Assembly (NCBI GenBank): GCA_951812925.1
Contig: OX638371.1
Location: 113,235,124 to 113,299,123, forward strand
Direction of reading: 5' to 3'
Source: Calliopum simillimum
Lineage: Eukaryota > Arthropoda > Insecta > Diptera > Lauxaniidae
Length of the DNA stretch: 64,000 nt
Shown here: positions 1-11,900 of the stretch, one piece after another
How the letters are laid out: each line of letters begins with the position of its first letter
Position numbering within the stretch: position 1 is the stretch's first letter
The notes under the pieces: generated by a model
What the model saw: the letters and a program-made list of their open reading frames with translations, nothing else
What the model was told of the DNA's origin: nothing
The model's database searches: none
Program-made: the position numbers and the translations under genes

Positions 1-1100
1 TGCGGATCAACGAAGGCCTTCAGAGATCAGCAGAGAGCAGAGATTAAAGGTATGAATTGGTTTTATATGGTGAAATTCTAAATTAGTTTATGTTTTATTT
101 GCAATGTTTCAATTCAATCATACCACCTAAGTGTTAATCAGTGTTTGCTTGTTTCGCGTAAGAAAAGTAAAGAGAGAGGTGAATATAAGATTTCCACTCT
201 CACTGCAGTAGCTTTTGCTATTCCATTTTACACTAGTTCCTAAAGGTGTAAATTCACCTTTCGTTGTCTAGGGCCCATGCTAGTAAAGTTTTTTTTTTTT
301 TGTTGATTTTAGTAACAAGTACAGTAAACGCTGGTTAACGCGATTCGTAAATATAAGTTAAATACTTTTTCTTACAAATTACTCGCAATTTTTTTTGAAT
401 TCATTATTTTTATAGAATTAAGGAATAGATAAGAGCATTATTCAATCTTCAAATGCAATGAATTGCGAATATAGGATATATCTAGAACACCCATTTTAAG
501 ATTGAAGTAGTGCAGTATTTATTAAGATTTATGTATTGTTATAAAACACTTACTGTGGTAACTTTCATTTTGAAATTCACACGAGCTATTAACTTTAAAA
601 TATGTGGCTAATTTGTACTAATGTTTATTAAATTTTTGAATATGAATTGCTAAATTTTTCATTATTTTACCATCTAGAGGCTATGTAGGTTAGGTTGGGA
701 GAGGATCTTAAGATCTCACAAGGGTTATTGAAATTAACCATTTTTATTCGATAACAGGATGGGCGGGTTGAGACGAAGAAGACAACAACACCAATGTTCT
801 TCTTCTCTTTTCATACCAAGGTCGCGTGTATAAGATAGTTGTGCAGATACGAATGTTCAGTTTTAGTTTCAGTTTCTAGTTCAGTTTCTAGTCAGTTTTT
901 CATCATAATCACTAAGTTTAGAATCGAATTTTTGGATTTCCCAACACTTTGCCTATCTGCACCTTATCTTGATTATGTTTCATTTATTTCGTGAATAGAG
1001 GCAACACCCACCCCCATTTTCCCTGAGCTAAGCTGAAGCAGAGCTAGGCGTGCAGAGCCCGCTTCGACGTCACGGAACAAAAATGTTTATTTATCTACTC
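1..1100. other. AT-rich non-coding stretch, downstream part of the IR gene's last visible intron
   Basis: I see no coding signal on either strand. Positions 845-900 hold short imperfect repeats of a 'cagtttctagt' motif. The stretch from 955 to 1085 is more GC-rich and could be a decayed LTR or promoter, but I cannot assign it. The final exon of the minus-strand ionotropic receptor would be expected in this direction (lower coordinates); I did not find it here. Confidence 0.4.
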
Positions 1101-1103
1101 AAA

Positions 1104-1836
1104 TCGTTACAACTTGTATTTTAATTTGTTCAGGTTTTCACGATCAACAAAGCCAAATTTTTAGGCGCTACTTGTCAGCTCGTTTTTAAGAATGTCTAAA
1201 TAAAACTCTTTTGTCATTATATCAGTGAATATACGCAATTCTCCAACGCCTTTGGATGAAATACAGCCCCACACCATCACTGAAAGCTTGCCAAACTTAA
1301 CTGTTGGTATAATATTTTGCTGTTGAAGAGCTGTTTATGGTTTCCGCCAAACTTTGCTGGGTCCATCGTGATAATACATCATTATCTTCGTCTCGTCGCA
1401 AAAAATTACGTCATTCCAGTACTCCGCTGGCGTATTTCTGTCAGAAATGGCAAAGCGCTTTTCAATATTAACAGCAGACAGCATTGACTTTTCCCTGGCT
1501 GTATGCGACGAGTAATGGTGGAGTCTTAGCATTTATCGCACGGTTTCATGGCTCACAGTCTTGTTGCAATCACTTTTTATAATGTTTGCCAACTCTCTAA
1601 GGCTTGTCACTAATTTGTTTTAAAATTTTTGAGTGATCTTGCTGTGTAAGCTTTGATGGTCTGCCGCCAGAGTTGTTCAATTCCAGTCTATTTTCTTTTT
1701 CTGCACGCTGAATAATATTTTATGTTGTCCTTAGCTTAATATTAAACATTTCAGACAACTCTTTTGCTGTTTTCCCTTTATAATAGTTAAAATAAACCAA
1801 TTGGATTACACTTTCGTCAACTCGCTTGCCAGGCAT
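1104..1836 (-). pseudogene. Tc1-like DDE transposase relic
   Basis: Reading the minus strand from an ATG at 1836 gives a Tc1-type transposase: an N-terminal MPGKRVDESVIQLVYF, a helix-turn-helix segment with NNSGGRPSKLT, then LRELANIIKSD and HETVR. The frame at 1532-1335 has the core NDVIFCDETK containing the first catalytic Asp, followed by VMVWGCISSKGVGEL (about 1280-1230) and KFGFVD (about 1155). In-frame stops follow HETVR, WRKP and LTSSA, and there is a stop near the start of the second helix-turn-helix. The stretch carrying the second catalytic Asp (DNDPKH-type motif) is missing downstream of about 1110, so the copy is truncated and dead. No terminal inverted repeats were recognised. Confidence 0.85.
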
Positions 1837-2224
1837 TGCAAAAACACGCTATTTTTAATAAGATGTGCGCAGTTCGAAGCAAAAATGAGAACTAATGTAA
1901 AAGGGCAATGCAAGCAAAGCAACACGCGTTCATTCGAATTCCAATTTGATGTACTGTTAGTTAACTTCGAGTCACTTCTCGACTTGTGTTTGCATTTTGC
2001 AAAGAATTTATTGACAGCATCATATTTGTTGCCTTTTGGTTCTATTCGTTTTTCTTATGTTTTTGTTTTGATTTTTGTCATTTTTTTGTTATATTAATAG
2101 GTAATACATATTTTAGAATAGTTACAAAACAATTTTTTTTAACGCAGTGCTTGTCTCAATAAAATTTCATTTTAAAGTTGAATTTGTGTGGCTATTTGCA
2201 TTTTGCAAAGAATTACTTGACAAA

Positions 2225-2380
2225 CTGTATATAAACAATATTATGTAGCAGCCTCTATTAGCCCAAATTCGTTGTTTGGGAATCATGATTTTTTGAAAAA
2301 ACAGTCCCAATTATTTAGTAATTTTGGTCTTCATTCATGATATATGTTATCATTTTGTCAAAAGTAGCTCAATCGTTATG
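2225..2380. repeat. Direct-repeat copy of an internal segment of the adjacent fold-back element
   Basis: This segment (from 'tataaacaatattatgta' to 'agctcaatcgttatg') closely matches 2797-2948 in direct orientation and 3545-3690 in inverted orientation. It stops exactly where the outer inverted repeat of the fold-back element begins (2381). The simplest reading is that one copy of the element family inserted into, or recombined with, another copy, leaving this piece outside. Confidence 0.75.
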
Positions 2381-4105
2381 GGGTCATTTCATCTCAAATC
2401 GTCCAGGCAGAATTTTTTTTTTGCATATTATGTTTTTAATTGTTTCTACATTGAAATCGATGAGACACGTATTTTTTCCTTTTGCTTGATTTTGAATTTT
2501 TCGTCGTGGGGAATTTTTCAAAATTCGTCTACAAACTCGATTTTGCGCTATTGTCGCATGCCAATTTTCACGGAAAATGTGATAACTTTGCGAAAAAACG
2601 TCCGATCTTCGTAATTGTTGGTATGTTTGTAGCTAAAAGGTTCTTCTAAAAGAAAAAAATATGATACAGGGTATATTTCAAAAAATAATTTTTATATCGT
2701 CATTTGAAAAAAAAAATCAAAAAATTTTTGACTTGAAAAATTTCCAATTGCATCAGTTTTTTTTTTCTTCATATTTTTTTTCCAAATAGCCATATATATA
2801 AACAATATTATGTAACAGCCCCTATTAGCCCAAGTTCGTCGTTTGGGAATTATGATTTTTTGAAAAAACAGTCCCAATTATTTAGTATTTTTGGGCTTCA
2901 TTCATGATATATGTTATCATTTCGTCAAAAGTAGCTCAATCGTTATGATATTTTGTCTGTCAACAGTCAAAGATCCGTTCTAGAAGAAATAATCATGAAG
3001 TGTAGTACATTTTTGGATATTTTTTTTATAACCGTCTTTAAAGTAGAAAAAAAATCAAATGACTTTTAGCCCAAAAATTTTAGCATTGCTACGATTTTTC
3101 CATTCTTTATTACTGTTTTTGTATATCAATTTGTAAGTAGACAGAAGCATACTCCAAATGTGGCTGTCAAATTACTTGAAGCTCGTGACGTACAATAGTT
3201 CAGAAAGACCAAGAAGACCCAGTGGAACAATGTTGCAGCAATAATCAAATTACTCGAATAAATGTACCTACTTGCATGGAGTTTGAAAAATAATATTTAA
3301 TAAAAAACAAAATTAAGGTATGAAGAAAGCTTCTGAAAATTGTCTACTTACAAATTGATATACAAAAACAGTAATGAAGAATGGACAAATCGTAGCAATG
3401 CTAAAATTTTTGGGCTAAAATTCATTTGATTTTTTTCTATTTTAAAAACGGTTATAAAAAAAAATATCCGAAAATGTATTACACTTCATGATTCTTTCTT
3501 CTAGAACGGACCTTTGACTGTTGACAGACAAAATATCATAACGATTGAGCTACTTTTGACGAAATGATAACATATATCATGAATGAAGCCCAAAAATACT
3601 AAATAATTGGGACTGTTTTTTTCAAAAAATCATAATTCCCAAACAACGAATTTGGGCTAATAGAGGCTGTTACATAATATTGTTTATATGTATGGCTATT
3701 TTAAAAAAAAAAATATGAAGAAAAAAAAAACTGATGCAATTGGAAATTTTTCAAGTCAAAAATTTTTTGATTTTTTTTTTCAAATGACGATATAAAAATT
3801 ATTTTTTGAAATATACCCTGTATCATATTTTTTTCTTTTAGAGGAACCTTTTAGCTACAAACATACAAAAAATTACGAAGATCGGACGTTTTTTCGCAAA
3901 GTTATCACATTTTCCGTGAAAATTGGCATGCGACAATAGCGCAAAATCGAGTTTGTAGACGAATTTTAAAAAATTCCCCACGACGAAAGAACTCAAAATC
4001 AAGCAAAAGGAAAAAATACGTGTCTCATCGATTTCAATGTAGAGACTATAAAAAAAATTTTATGCAAAAAAAAAACTGCCTGGACGATTTGAGATGAAAT
4101 GACCC
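2381..4105. mobile_element. 1.7-kb fold-back (long palindrome) element
   Basis: The left arm 2381 to about 3148 reads as the near-exact reverse complement of the right arm about 3329-4105. The outer ends are GGGTCATTTCATCTCAAATC on the left and its complement on the right. The unpaired centre, about 3149-3328, holds a short open stretch (NNVAAIIKLLE) before a stop, too short to assign. Arms of about 770 bp around a 180-bp spacer are typical of fold-back elements or very long-TIR MITEs. ORF-like stretches in the arms (for example 2324-2614 and 2877-2692) are low-complexity and not genes. No clean target-site duplication is visible at the edges. Confidence 0.85.
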
Positions 4106-5769
4106 TATACGCAATAATACTACTAAACGACACTAGGCCACTGCTGTTGGCAGAGAGAACGACATGTAGTAGCAGAGAGTGGTGGAGAGATGCGAGACGT
4201 GTTTTTTCGTATTTTTAAGCAAGGGAAAATCAAAGGCAATAAAAATGATATACAGAATTTAAGCTCTAACCCGAATTTTTGAATTCAAACCAAGAGGCCG
4301 TTCTTTTCTTTATAAATTTTTTTAGCCGAACCCCTGGCCACCGGCTAGCAAAACCACTGGCAAAAAGATTCGTTACAAGTTATAAACCTACCGCAACAAG
4401 AAATTAAAATCCTATCGCAAGGAAGTTAAACCACCTATCAAACCTCAACCACAGTCGAAGCTCAAGCAGCAAGAAAAATCAGAGATCTAGGCATACAATT
4501 TTGGAATTACAGGCATGAAACTAAAATAAAATCAATCAATCAAGTAGTCAATCAAAAAAGTATGAGGCATAAGAAAAGAAAATCTGGGGTTAAACCATTT
4601 CCAGAGAACAAAAAACTGTCAACCAATATCAAAAAAAAAAAAAAATTATTTTTTTATTATGGAATTTATGTGCATTAGTAAATTGGTTTATATGGGCATA
4701 ATATGAATTTTATATAAAATGGTTTAAAATACTTTCATATGAACTTCCATATAAATTTTATACAAAAAAAAGTGTAAAAGATTTTTATATAGTGATACTA
4801 TAAAATTTATACCAAAATAGTTTAAATTATGTTAATACTTTATGTGAATAAATTTTATACGAACAAGCATAAACGGTTTGAATACCAAATCGAAGCATAG
4901 ATTTAATAACATGTTAGTTGAGGATCTATATTCATTCCAATTTGGTTTGAATTTTACACCCAAAGTTTTTGCTGTGAAGACAAAATTTTAGTGGAATCCA
5001 AGTGGGCCAAGTCAATTTTCATAATAATTCCAGTAAATGCTTTTTCGCTATAAGCAAAACTCTCACCTCATAAGTACTTCTCGGTTTGTGCAGATGCTTC
5101 AAGGTTACTCCGTTTAGTGGCACAAAGTGCATTGAAATTTAATTTGCTTTATTTTTAACATAATATTTTGCAATTACTTCAGGTCTTAAATTATTTAAAA
5201 AGCCCAAATTAAAGTAACACGATACTTTTAAAACATGTCTACATGCAGATGTGGAGTAAAATAAATCGTTATTTCCAATTGTGACCATAAACAACTCAAT
5301 TTGTGTGAAAGTTAACTGGCTACTTGAACTTCATTTAAATTTTCATTAATTAAGAGTTTCATATGAACGCAACTTTATTGCTCTACACAGCCACTTTGAG
5401 TTGCCCAAACAATTTTCTTATCGTTGCCACTTGCCACATGCAACTTTCAACTTGGAGAGTGCAAATTTAAAAAGATTTTACAAATGTTGAAAATAAAATA
5501 AATACAACGTACGTATATTTTGAGATGCAAATTTCACACACAGAGAAAATACTGCAACTGAATGCAGTAACCAAAAACACATGTCGTCACCCGCACTTAC
5601 TTATGTATACATATAAGGTCTTATGTGTGTGTATGGGTGTATATTTTAAATATCTTTTGTGTGCGCATAAATATTATTTACAGTATTTTGTATTATTTTC
5701 ACTCCCTCTACAATGTTTTGTTTCAAGTGTATACTCCTACTCCATAACTTCCGTTTTCCTTGCACTTAC
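4106..5769. other. Intronic AT-rich sequence with an LTR fragment
   Basis: No exon-like sequence was found. Positions about 4295-4377 resemble the 3' end of the solo-LTR family found elsewhere in this window (a 'gaacccctggccacc' block ending in 'ttcgttaca'). The section 4620-4980 is very AT-rich with repeated 'ataaaatttta' motifs. The C-terminal exon of the ionotropic receptor was looked for on the minus strand and not seen. Confidence 0.4.
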
Positions 5770-5932
5770 CCATATGTAAAGATTTTCCGTAGTGGCGATC
5801 CTTTTTGCACAATGCTGACCATTTTTTGTGGCGGAAAGAGTTGAATTTCAGTTAGATCGCATATTTCCTTTTCGGTAAAAGTATCCGAGATTATTTTATA
5901 TGCGGTCGCAACATCAACATGGAAGGCAAATC
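5770..5932 (-). CDS. IR gene exon 10: S2 lobe of ligand-binding domain
   Basis: Acceptor '...caatag' precedes 5932 and the donor after 5770 reads GTAAGTGC. The exon completes a codon begun in exon 9 (phase 1) and ends in phase 2. It encodes FAFHVDVATAYKIISDTF followed by TEKEICDLTEIQLFPPQKM and VSIVQKGSPLRKIFTYG, the most conserved part of S2 in the IR75 clade. The next exon should supply one base of a codon and then the segment leading to TM3. Confidence 0.95.
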
Positions 5933-8900
5933 CTATTGTTTGAGAAAGTTTTTGCAATATGAGGCAAATACGGTTTTTTCATTTACGTGCCACTATGTAT
6001 ATGTGTTGGTCATTCTGTGCCAGGTGGATTTGGTTAGTGTTAGTGTTGGTGTTGGTGCTGTCCAACCATGGTGCACACACACAAATGGCATAACAAATGG
6101 CGCATAGAGTGGAATAGCAAGAATGTATTTAGTGCAGGAGTAAAACGGAAAAAAAAACGTATTATGAAAAGCTCTCCAAGCATATTTTCAATGCTATATA
6201 TCACTATCAATGCTGTACACCTAACCCAGCATTACAGCTGCAACAATAGCAGCAACAGCAACAACACAGCACTCATAATGGCAGCAACAGCAACAAAATA
6301 AAATTAAGTGAAACAGTGAATGAGAGAAACAAAATACGGAAAAAAAGAAGAAATAAGGAAGCATTAAAAATGCTTTAAGAGAATAATAAATAAAAGTGCA
6401 AAAGCATAATTCCAAAAAATGAAGAATTATGATGGAAGCAACGTAATGTGAAATAAAAATTACAGCAAATATCCTGCTGTAGGGAATTAATAAATGGAAC
6501 AATAATATTAAATATTTAAAGCAAATATACTGAAATCCAAAAAAATATAGACACAATGGCTCATTTTACTAAAACTTCGTTGCAAAAATCAACTTTGATG
6601 TGGGGCTGTTTGACAAATCTGGTATTTGCATCCGAAAGAAAAATGTCAAGAACTAAATAAATTGAAAATGTTGACTCATTTGGATCAGTAATTTGAGTCT
6701 GGGAGCTTTTCAAAGTTGAGTAAGTTATGAATTTAGCTTGTAACTTAAATTTTACGGACTTAGCTAAAAAAAATTATTTTTTGGATCACTGATCTTACCA
6801 ATATTTCTTAGATTTGAGGTGAATTTAACTAATTAAAGCATAGCTACTTGAGGTACAGCAATAAAATTCGTTATTTGAGATAGTATTGATAGCATCTAGC
6901 CATTTGTCTAAAATGAGCATGATCGGGACACGACCACTTCCCATATAATCCAGAATTTAAAATTCCCATAACTTCGAGAAAATTTATAGTACAAAAATAA
7001 TATTTGATATCTGAGATATAATAAATAGTATCTGGCAATTAGTTGAAAATGGGCGTGATCGAAACAAAAACATGTTAACTTTCCCTATAGCCGAAATTTG
7101 AAATCGTCATAACATCAACAATATTTGAAATAGCCAGAGCTTCAGGTATATTTCAAGTACAAGAGCAACATTTCATGTCACAGATTTAGACGCTACCATC
7201 TAGCTCTTTGTTAAAAATAGGCGCGCTCGGATCAAAGTCACGCCCACCTTCCATATAGTCCCAAATTTTCCGCCATTTTGTTTTCGAAAAATTTTATCCA
7301 AAATTTGGAATTAACGAGCTCAAAAATCTCTCTAGCCACAGGTTTGTCGTGATATAATCATTCTTTCAGAAAATTGTCCGCCAATTTGGATCCATCATCA
7401 GCGACCTCAAAAGTCCCATGTCCGCTATTTTGGATCCGTCATTTTGTTTTCGAAAAATGTTTGAATATTTTTATTCCTCAAACTCTCGGTGAAAGCTAGG
7501 TTTTAATATTGGACCCCTAGTTTTCAAAGGTAATTTTCTTAGAATTTCCGTTGATTTAATTTTTGCTACACGCCTTTTGCTTTTTGCCCACCCGAACAAT
7601 TTGATCCACCCTCACATACATTTTTCTGAATTTTTTCAGAAATTTCGGAGCTTAACTTTGATTTTATGGTATAAATTACAAATGATTCTGCTACATTGAA
7701 ATATCTCATGTTACCCTAAATCCCCTTGTGGGGAAACATGAAACATTTTTTGTAAACAGACATGAACCATACATAAAATCTGGATTTTACAAGACTGAAA
7801 TTTTTCCTTTAAATACGCATACAATCCAGCATCGGAAGTGAATTTACCAACAGAAATATGGACACAGACCATAGAAAATAAAATTACTCTTTAGAACACT
7901 ACCGCTGAAAACAACGACTCAATTCAGTCTGAGGCATCTTCTCATATCAACCTTAATGCTCTACCGTTAATATATAGAATGCGTGGGTTTTTGCCAGGAA
8001 GATCACTAGAAGACTTACGAGGGTTAACGAAGGCTATACCACGGAAGTCTACAACACAGGGAAGAAAGCGAGGAAGGAGTGTCATTGATACAGACTCACC
8101 TCAAAGAAAATTGATCAAGGACTGTGATTCAGTTATCCCCATGAGATGGTTCAAGTATCCCCACCCGTGGTGGACAATTTGACATTAAAATTTAAACTGT
8201 GAATAATTTTATGAAAAAGTAACATTTTATTCTTGAAAAATACTGGTATGTTTAGAGTGATGTTTATTCTTTGATATTACTCATAACAATATATATTCTA
8301 TCACGAATTAGTAAAAAATATAGCAGTAAACAAAAAAGTGAGCCACCTAACCCCATTCTCCCCTATGACAAGAAGGGTTTTTTTTTTCGTAACCGTAGCA
8401 CTAAAAGAGTAGGAACTAAAAACAGTTTTTTTGCTAAGTACAAAAAAAAACTAACTTTGGCTGATTCAATAACTTTTCAAAATGTTTCGGAACATGAAAA
8501 TCGATTAAGTAATTTGTAAGTGATAGATAGACAATTTTGTGAAGCAGTATTTTTCATTATTTGTCGAGTTTGTTATTCTTTTCACTTTCCCGAAATCTAC
8601 AAAAAATCGGAAAATTAAATAAAACCATATACTAAATTTTAACGAAATCTGAGTTGGTGAGACCAAACTTTACAAGCAACGCTAGGCATGGAACGAAAAG
8701 TCCACGAAACTTTAAACCTTTGAAACAAAAATCACTGATATCACTAGCAACATAAACAAGAACACTAGTGTCATTAACAGCAGCAGCAAAAGTGAAAGAA
8801 TTAGAAGCAGCAGCAACATAATAAAGGTGACCACAATCAGGCGAAATGAGAGCAGTAAAATAACTAACCATAAAAACTGGAAGAAATAAAAAAAAATACT

Positions 8901-11900
8901 AAAAACAAAAGAAATACCTGAAGTGGAACATGAAAAAAATTACTGGAATTAAATTACAAAACCACAGAGAAAATGGACTGCCACAATTGTTGCTGTTACA
9001 TAAAAAGGACACCATACACAGTTACGGTCTGTGTGATGAATGAATGCAACTACTACGGTTTCCATGACTAAAAATCAGAAAGATAAAATGGTGAGTTGGT
9101 AACAGGTATCATATTGTTTTACGATATGGAATTATAATTGAAAGACACAAAAAATAAATGAAGAAGAGAAACAAAAGTTTAATTAAGTAAAATTGAGAAT
9201 TATAACAAAATATGGAACATGAGGAAATTATGATTTTGGTACGTCTAATCCTTAGGCAAAAGCGTATTTTTACAGTTTTTTGCACTAAAATATTTAAATA
9301 TCAACACACTTACGCCCTTTTTGAATTTTTTGCACGCCATACTCTGGATCATACCAATTTGATGCCTCATTTGTTTTTGCATGCGCACCCGTCTCATGAC
9401 TATGCAGTATATCACGATAGGACTTGGCTTGCGCAGCAGCAACGTCACTGGATGCTGTAGCCAATGCATGTGTCTCCGAATCTATGGGCACATCAAGATA
9501 ACCCTGTTCGGTAGACATTGGAACGCTTGTTACTTTCTTGGCGTATAACTCAATGGCATCAGGATCATTAGTGCGCTGAAAGTAAAACAAAATCAAAGTA
9601 GTTAGATTATCCCTTACTAACGAAGTAAGACCTACCAAAAAATAATCACGATTATAGACAATGTCCTCAATGCCAATCTCCAGTGAGCTGTGTATCAAAT
9701 CGCGCAATGTCCTAATCGTTTTCGGTTTCTCCATTAAGAGTGTACCCACAATACTCGCCGAATAGAATTGATAGATGGCAAAGGAGAAGAATAAACTGGT
9801 GATAACGATGCAACGACCGGAAAAGAAACTTGTCGAATATGCCAATCCTGTTGATGAAGCAAGCAAACAACCAACCCACCAAGAGTAGATGGAAGTAGAT
9901 ATAAAAAAATCATTGTTAAATATTTGTAGCAAAACAAAAACAAACAAAAAATGAAACAAAGAATGTAAGAAAATTGCAAAACTTGGCATTGCAATGACAG
10001 CTACCATGATGGGGCACGAATGACTGCGGGAGGCAGGTAGGAGAACTGCCAGCTGAACTTTTACTCGAAAAGTTTTGCGCTGGGATTGACTTTAATTTAT
10101 TGGGCGTAAACCGCAGTTGAATGCAGGCGAAAACACAAATAAGAAAACTCATTAAGCGTTAAGGTGATTGGCAACGTAATTAATTTCCAAGGCAGGCAGG
10201 TTAATGGAAAAATGTTTTAAGTGCCGAATTGGTGGCAAAAAAAAAAACAAATAAATTAATTTAATAGCATTATTAAATTAATCCTGTGTGTAAGAAGAAC
10301 TTATGGGACTTAAATCTTTTGACGACAAGGAGAGCCAATCTAAAAAGTCAATTCTGAAAACCACAGAAGTTTTGTTGTTTCTACATTGCCCTATGGGTAA
10401 TTTAAATCATTTTAAATATAAAAAAAATTAACAAAAAGCACTACTTTTAATACTTTTAGTACTAACTTTACAAAAAACTCTTCATTGCCTACTTCTTTGA
10501 TTTTCCAAAATACTTTTCTTGGAAAGAAAACCAAATTATGTCTCTTATAAACCTAAAATCAAGATGGTATCTTCAACAATTTTGAAGTTATGATTCTTTT
10601 AATATTTTAAAACATGAAATCAACTGCTATGACTTCAAAAAATTGCTCATAACTTGGTCTTAACCAATTTTCATACTCTGGCCTATTTTGGAAAGGTGAA
10701 TCAGGCTACTCGCACAGTGTAAGTTTCCTGATATTTGGCAAAAGGTACTATTTTTACTACTTTTAGTAGTAAGATAATTAAAAATGCTCAATGAACTATT
10801 TCTTAGATCTTCTAAAATATTAGAAATATTAGAAAGAAACTAAAACTGTCTCTTAAATGAATTAAATACAAAGATGATTTCAGTCACGGTTTAGGAGTTA
10901 TAATTTTTGAAAATTTCAAAAGATATACCATTTCCAGTCTATGTTCGAAAAATTTAAGCTCCTAAACCGTTAAAAACATAATCTTGGTATTGGATTTGCG
11001 TGAAAGGTAGTTTTGTCTTCTTTCCAAGAAAAATATTTTGAAAGATCATATGGGGACACAAATCGACGCCCCTCATTTGCCTCCAGATCCGAGGACTAAT
11101 ATTATGATCGTACTATAAATCTAATGAAGTATAAAATAAAACCCGAATTAATAGTTAAATAAGTCAAGAATTAATTAAAATTTAGAGATATAAGCCAGTA
11201 AATAGTAATGCAAGAGTTACTTCCAACATGCTGGACAACCGATCGTGCAACAAGAATTGGGCGATTATCGCGTGTACCAACCCTGCTCTCAAAACAGCTG
11301 TTTATCAACTGTCATAGTTTTTGTTCAGACGAAACAGCTAATCGTGGATGAAAATAGAATGGTGGAATACAAGTCCCGGCGACGGTATCGCTCTCTTGGA
11401 AAACAACTGGCAAAGAGGTAAGACGTGACTGTGAAATATTTCAACCATCCTGAGACAGAACGAAGACTTTCTCAATAAATCATGACACGCTCAACACAGC
11501 AAAACTGCGACTGGTACCGTAGGCTTTGTTTACTTTTCCTAAAATAATCTCTTGACCTGAGCTGAGTGTGTAGCGGTGGCGCGGGATCTCGTAAACAAAC
11601 AGAACAAACGGAGGCAAGTTAGTAGAAAACGTCGGTGGAAGTATTGGCGGCGCGACTCTCCTAAGCCCTAACATTTGGATGAAAATCGGACCGTTGATGC
11701 AAGTCCGCTAAGTCCATGGGGAGGTAGTAGTGGCAGGACTCCTAATCCAGTTAACAATTTAACACAAGTTCCTTTCATAGCCCTTCTTCACCCATACATA
11801 CATATTTATTTTTTTAAGTGGATTACTAAAAAAGTAATAAAAATAGTACTTTTTGTCAAATATCAGAAAATTTACTTTATGCCGCCACCAAATATAGCAC

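Larger units (their letters stand above)
5933..9313. other. Intron 9 of the IR gene, with degenerate repeats
   Basis: A 3.4-kb intron. Positions 6230-6300 are a CAG/CAA-rich microsatellite. Positions about 6890-7290 hold three imperfect direct repeats (separate entry) and 7850-8130 a pogo-like relic (separate entry). The rest (8190-9310) is AT-rich with simple GCA runs near 8775-8820 and no coding signal. Confidence 0.6.

Noticed and set aside
3149..3328. Short open stretch (NNVAAIIKLLE) in the palindrome spacer
   Set aside because: Too short and interrupted to assign to a transposase or any gene.
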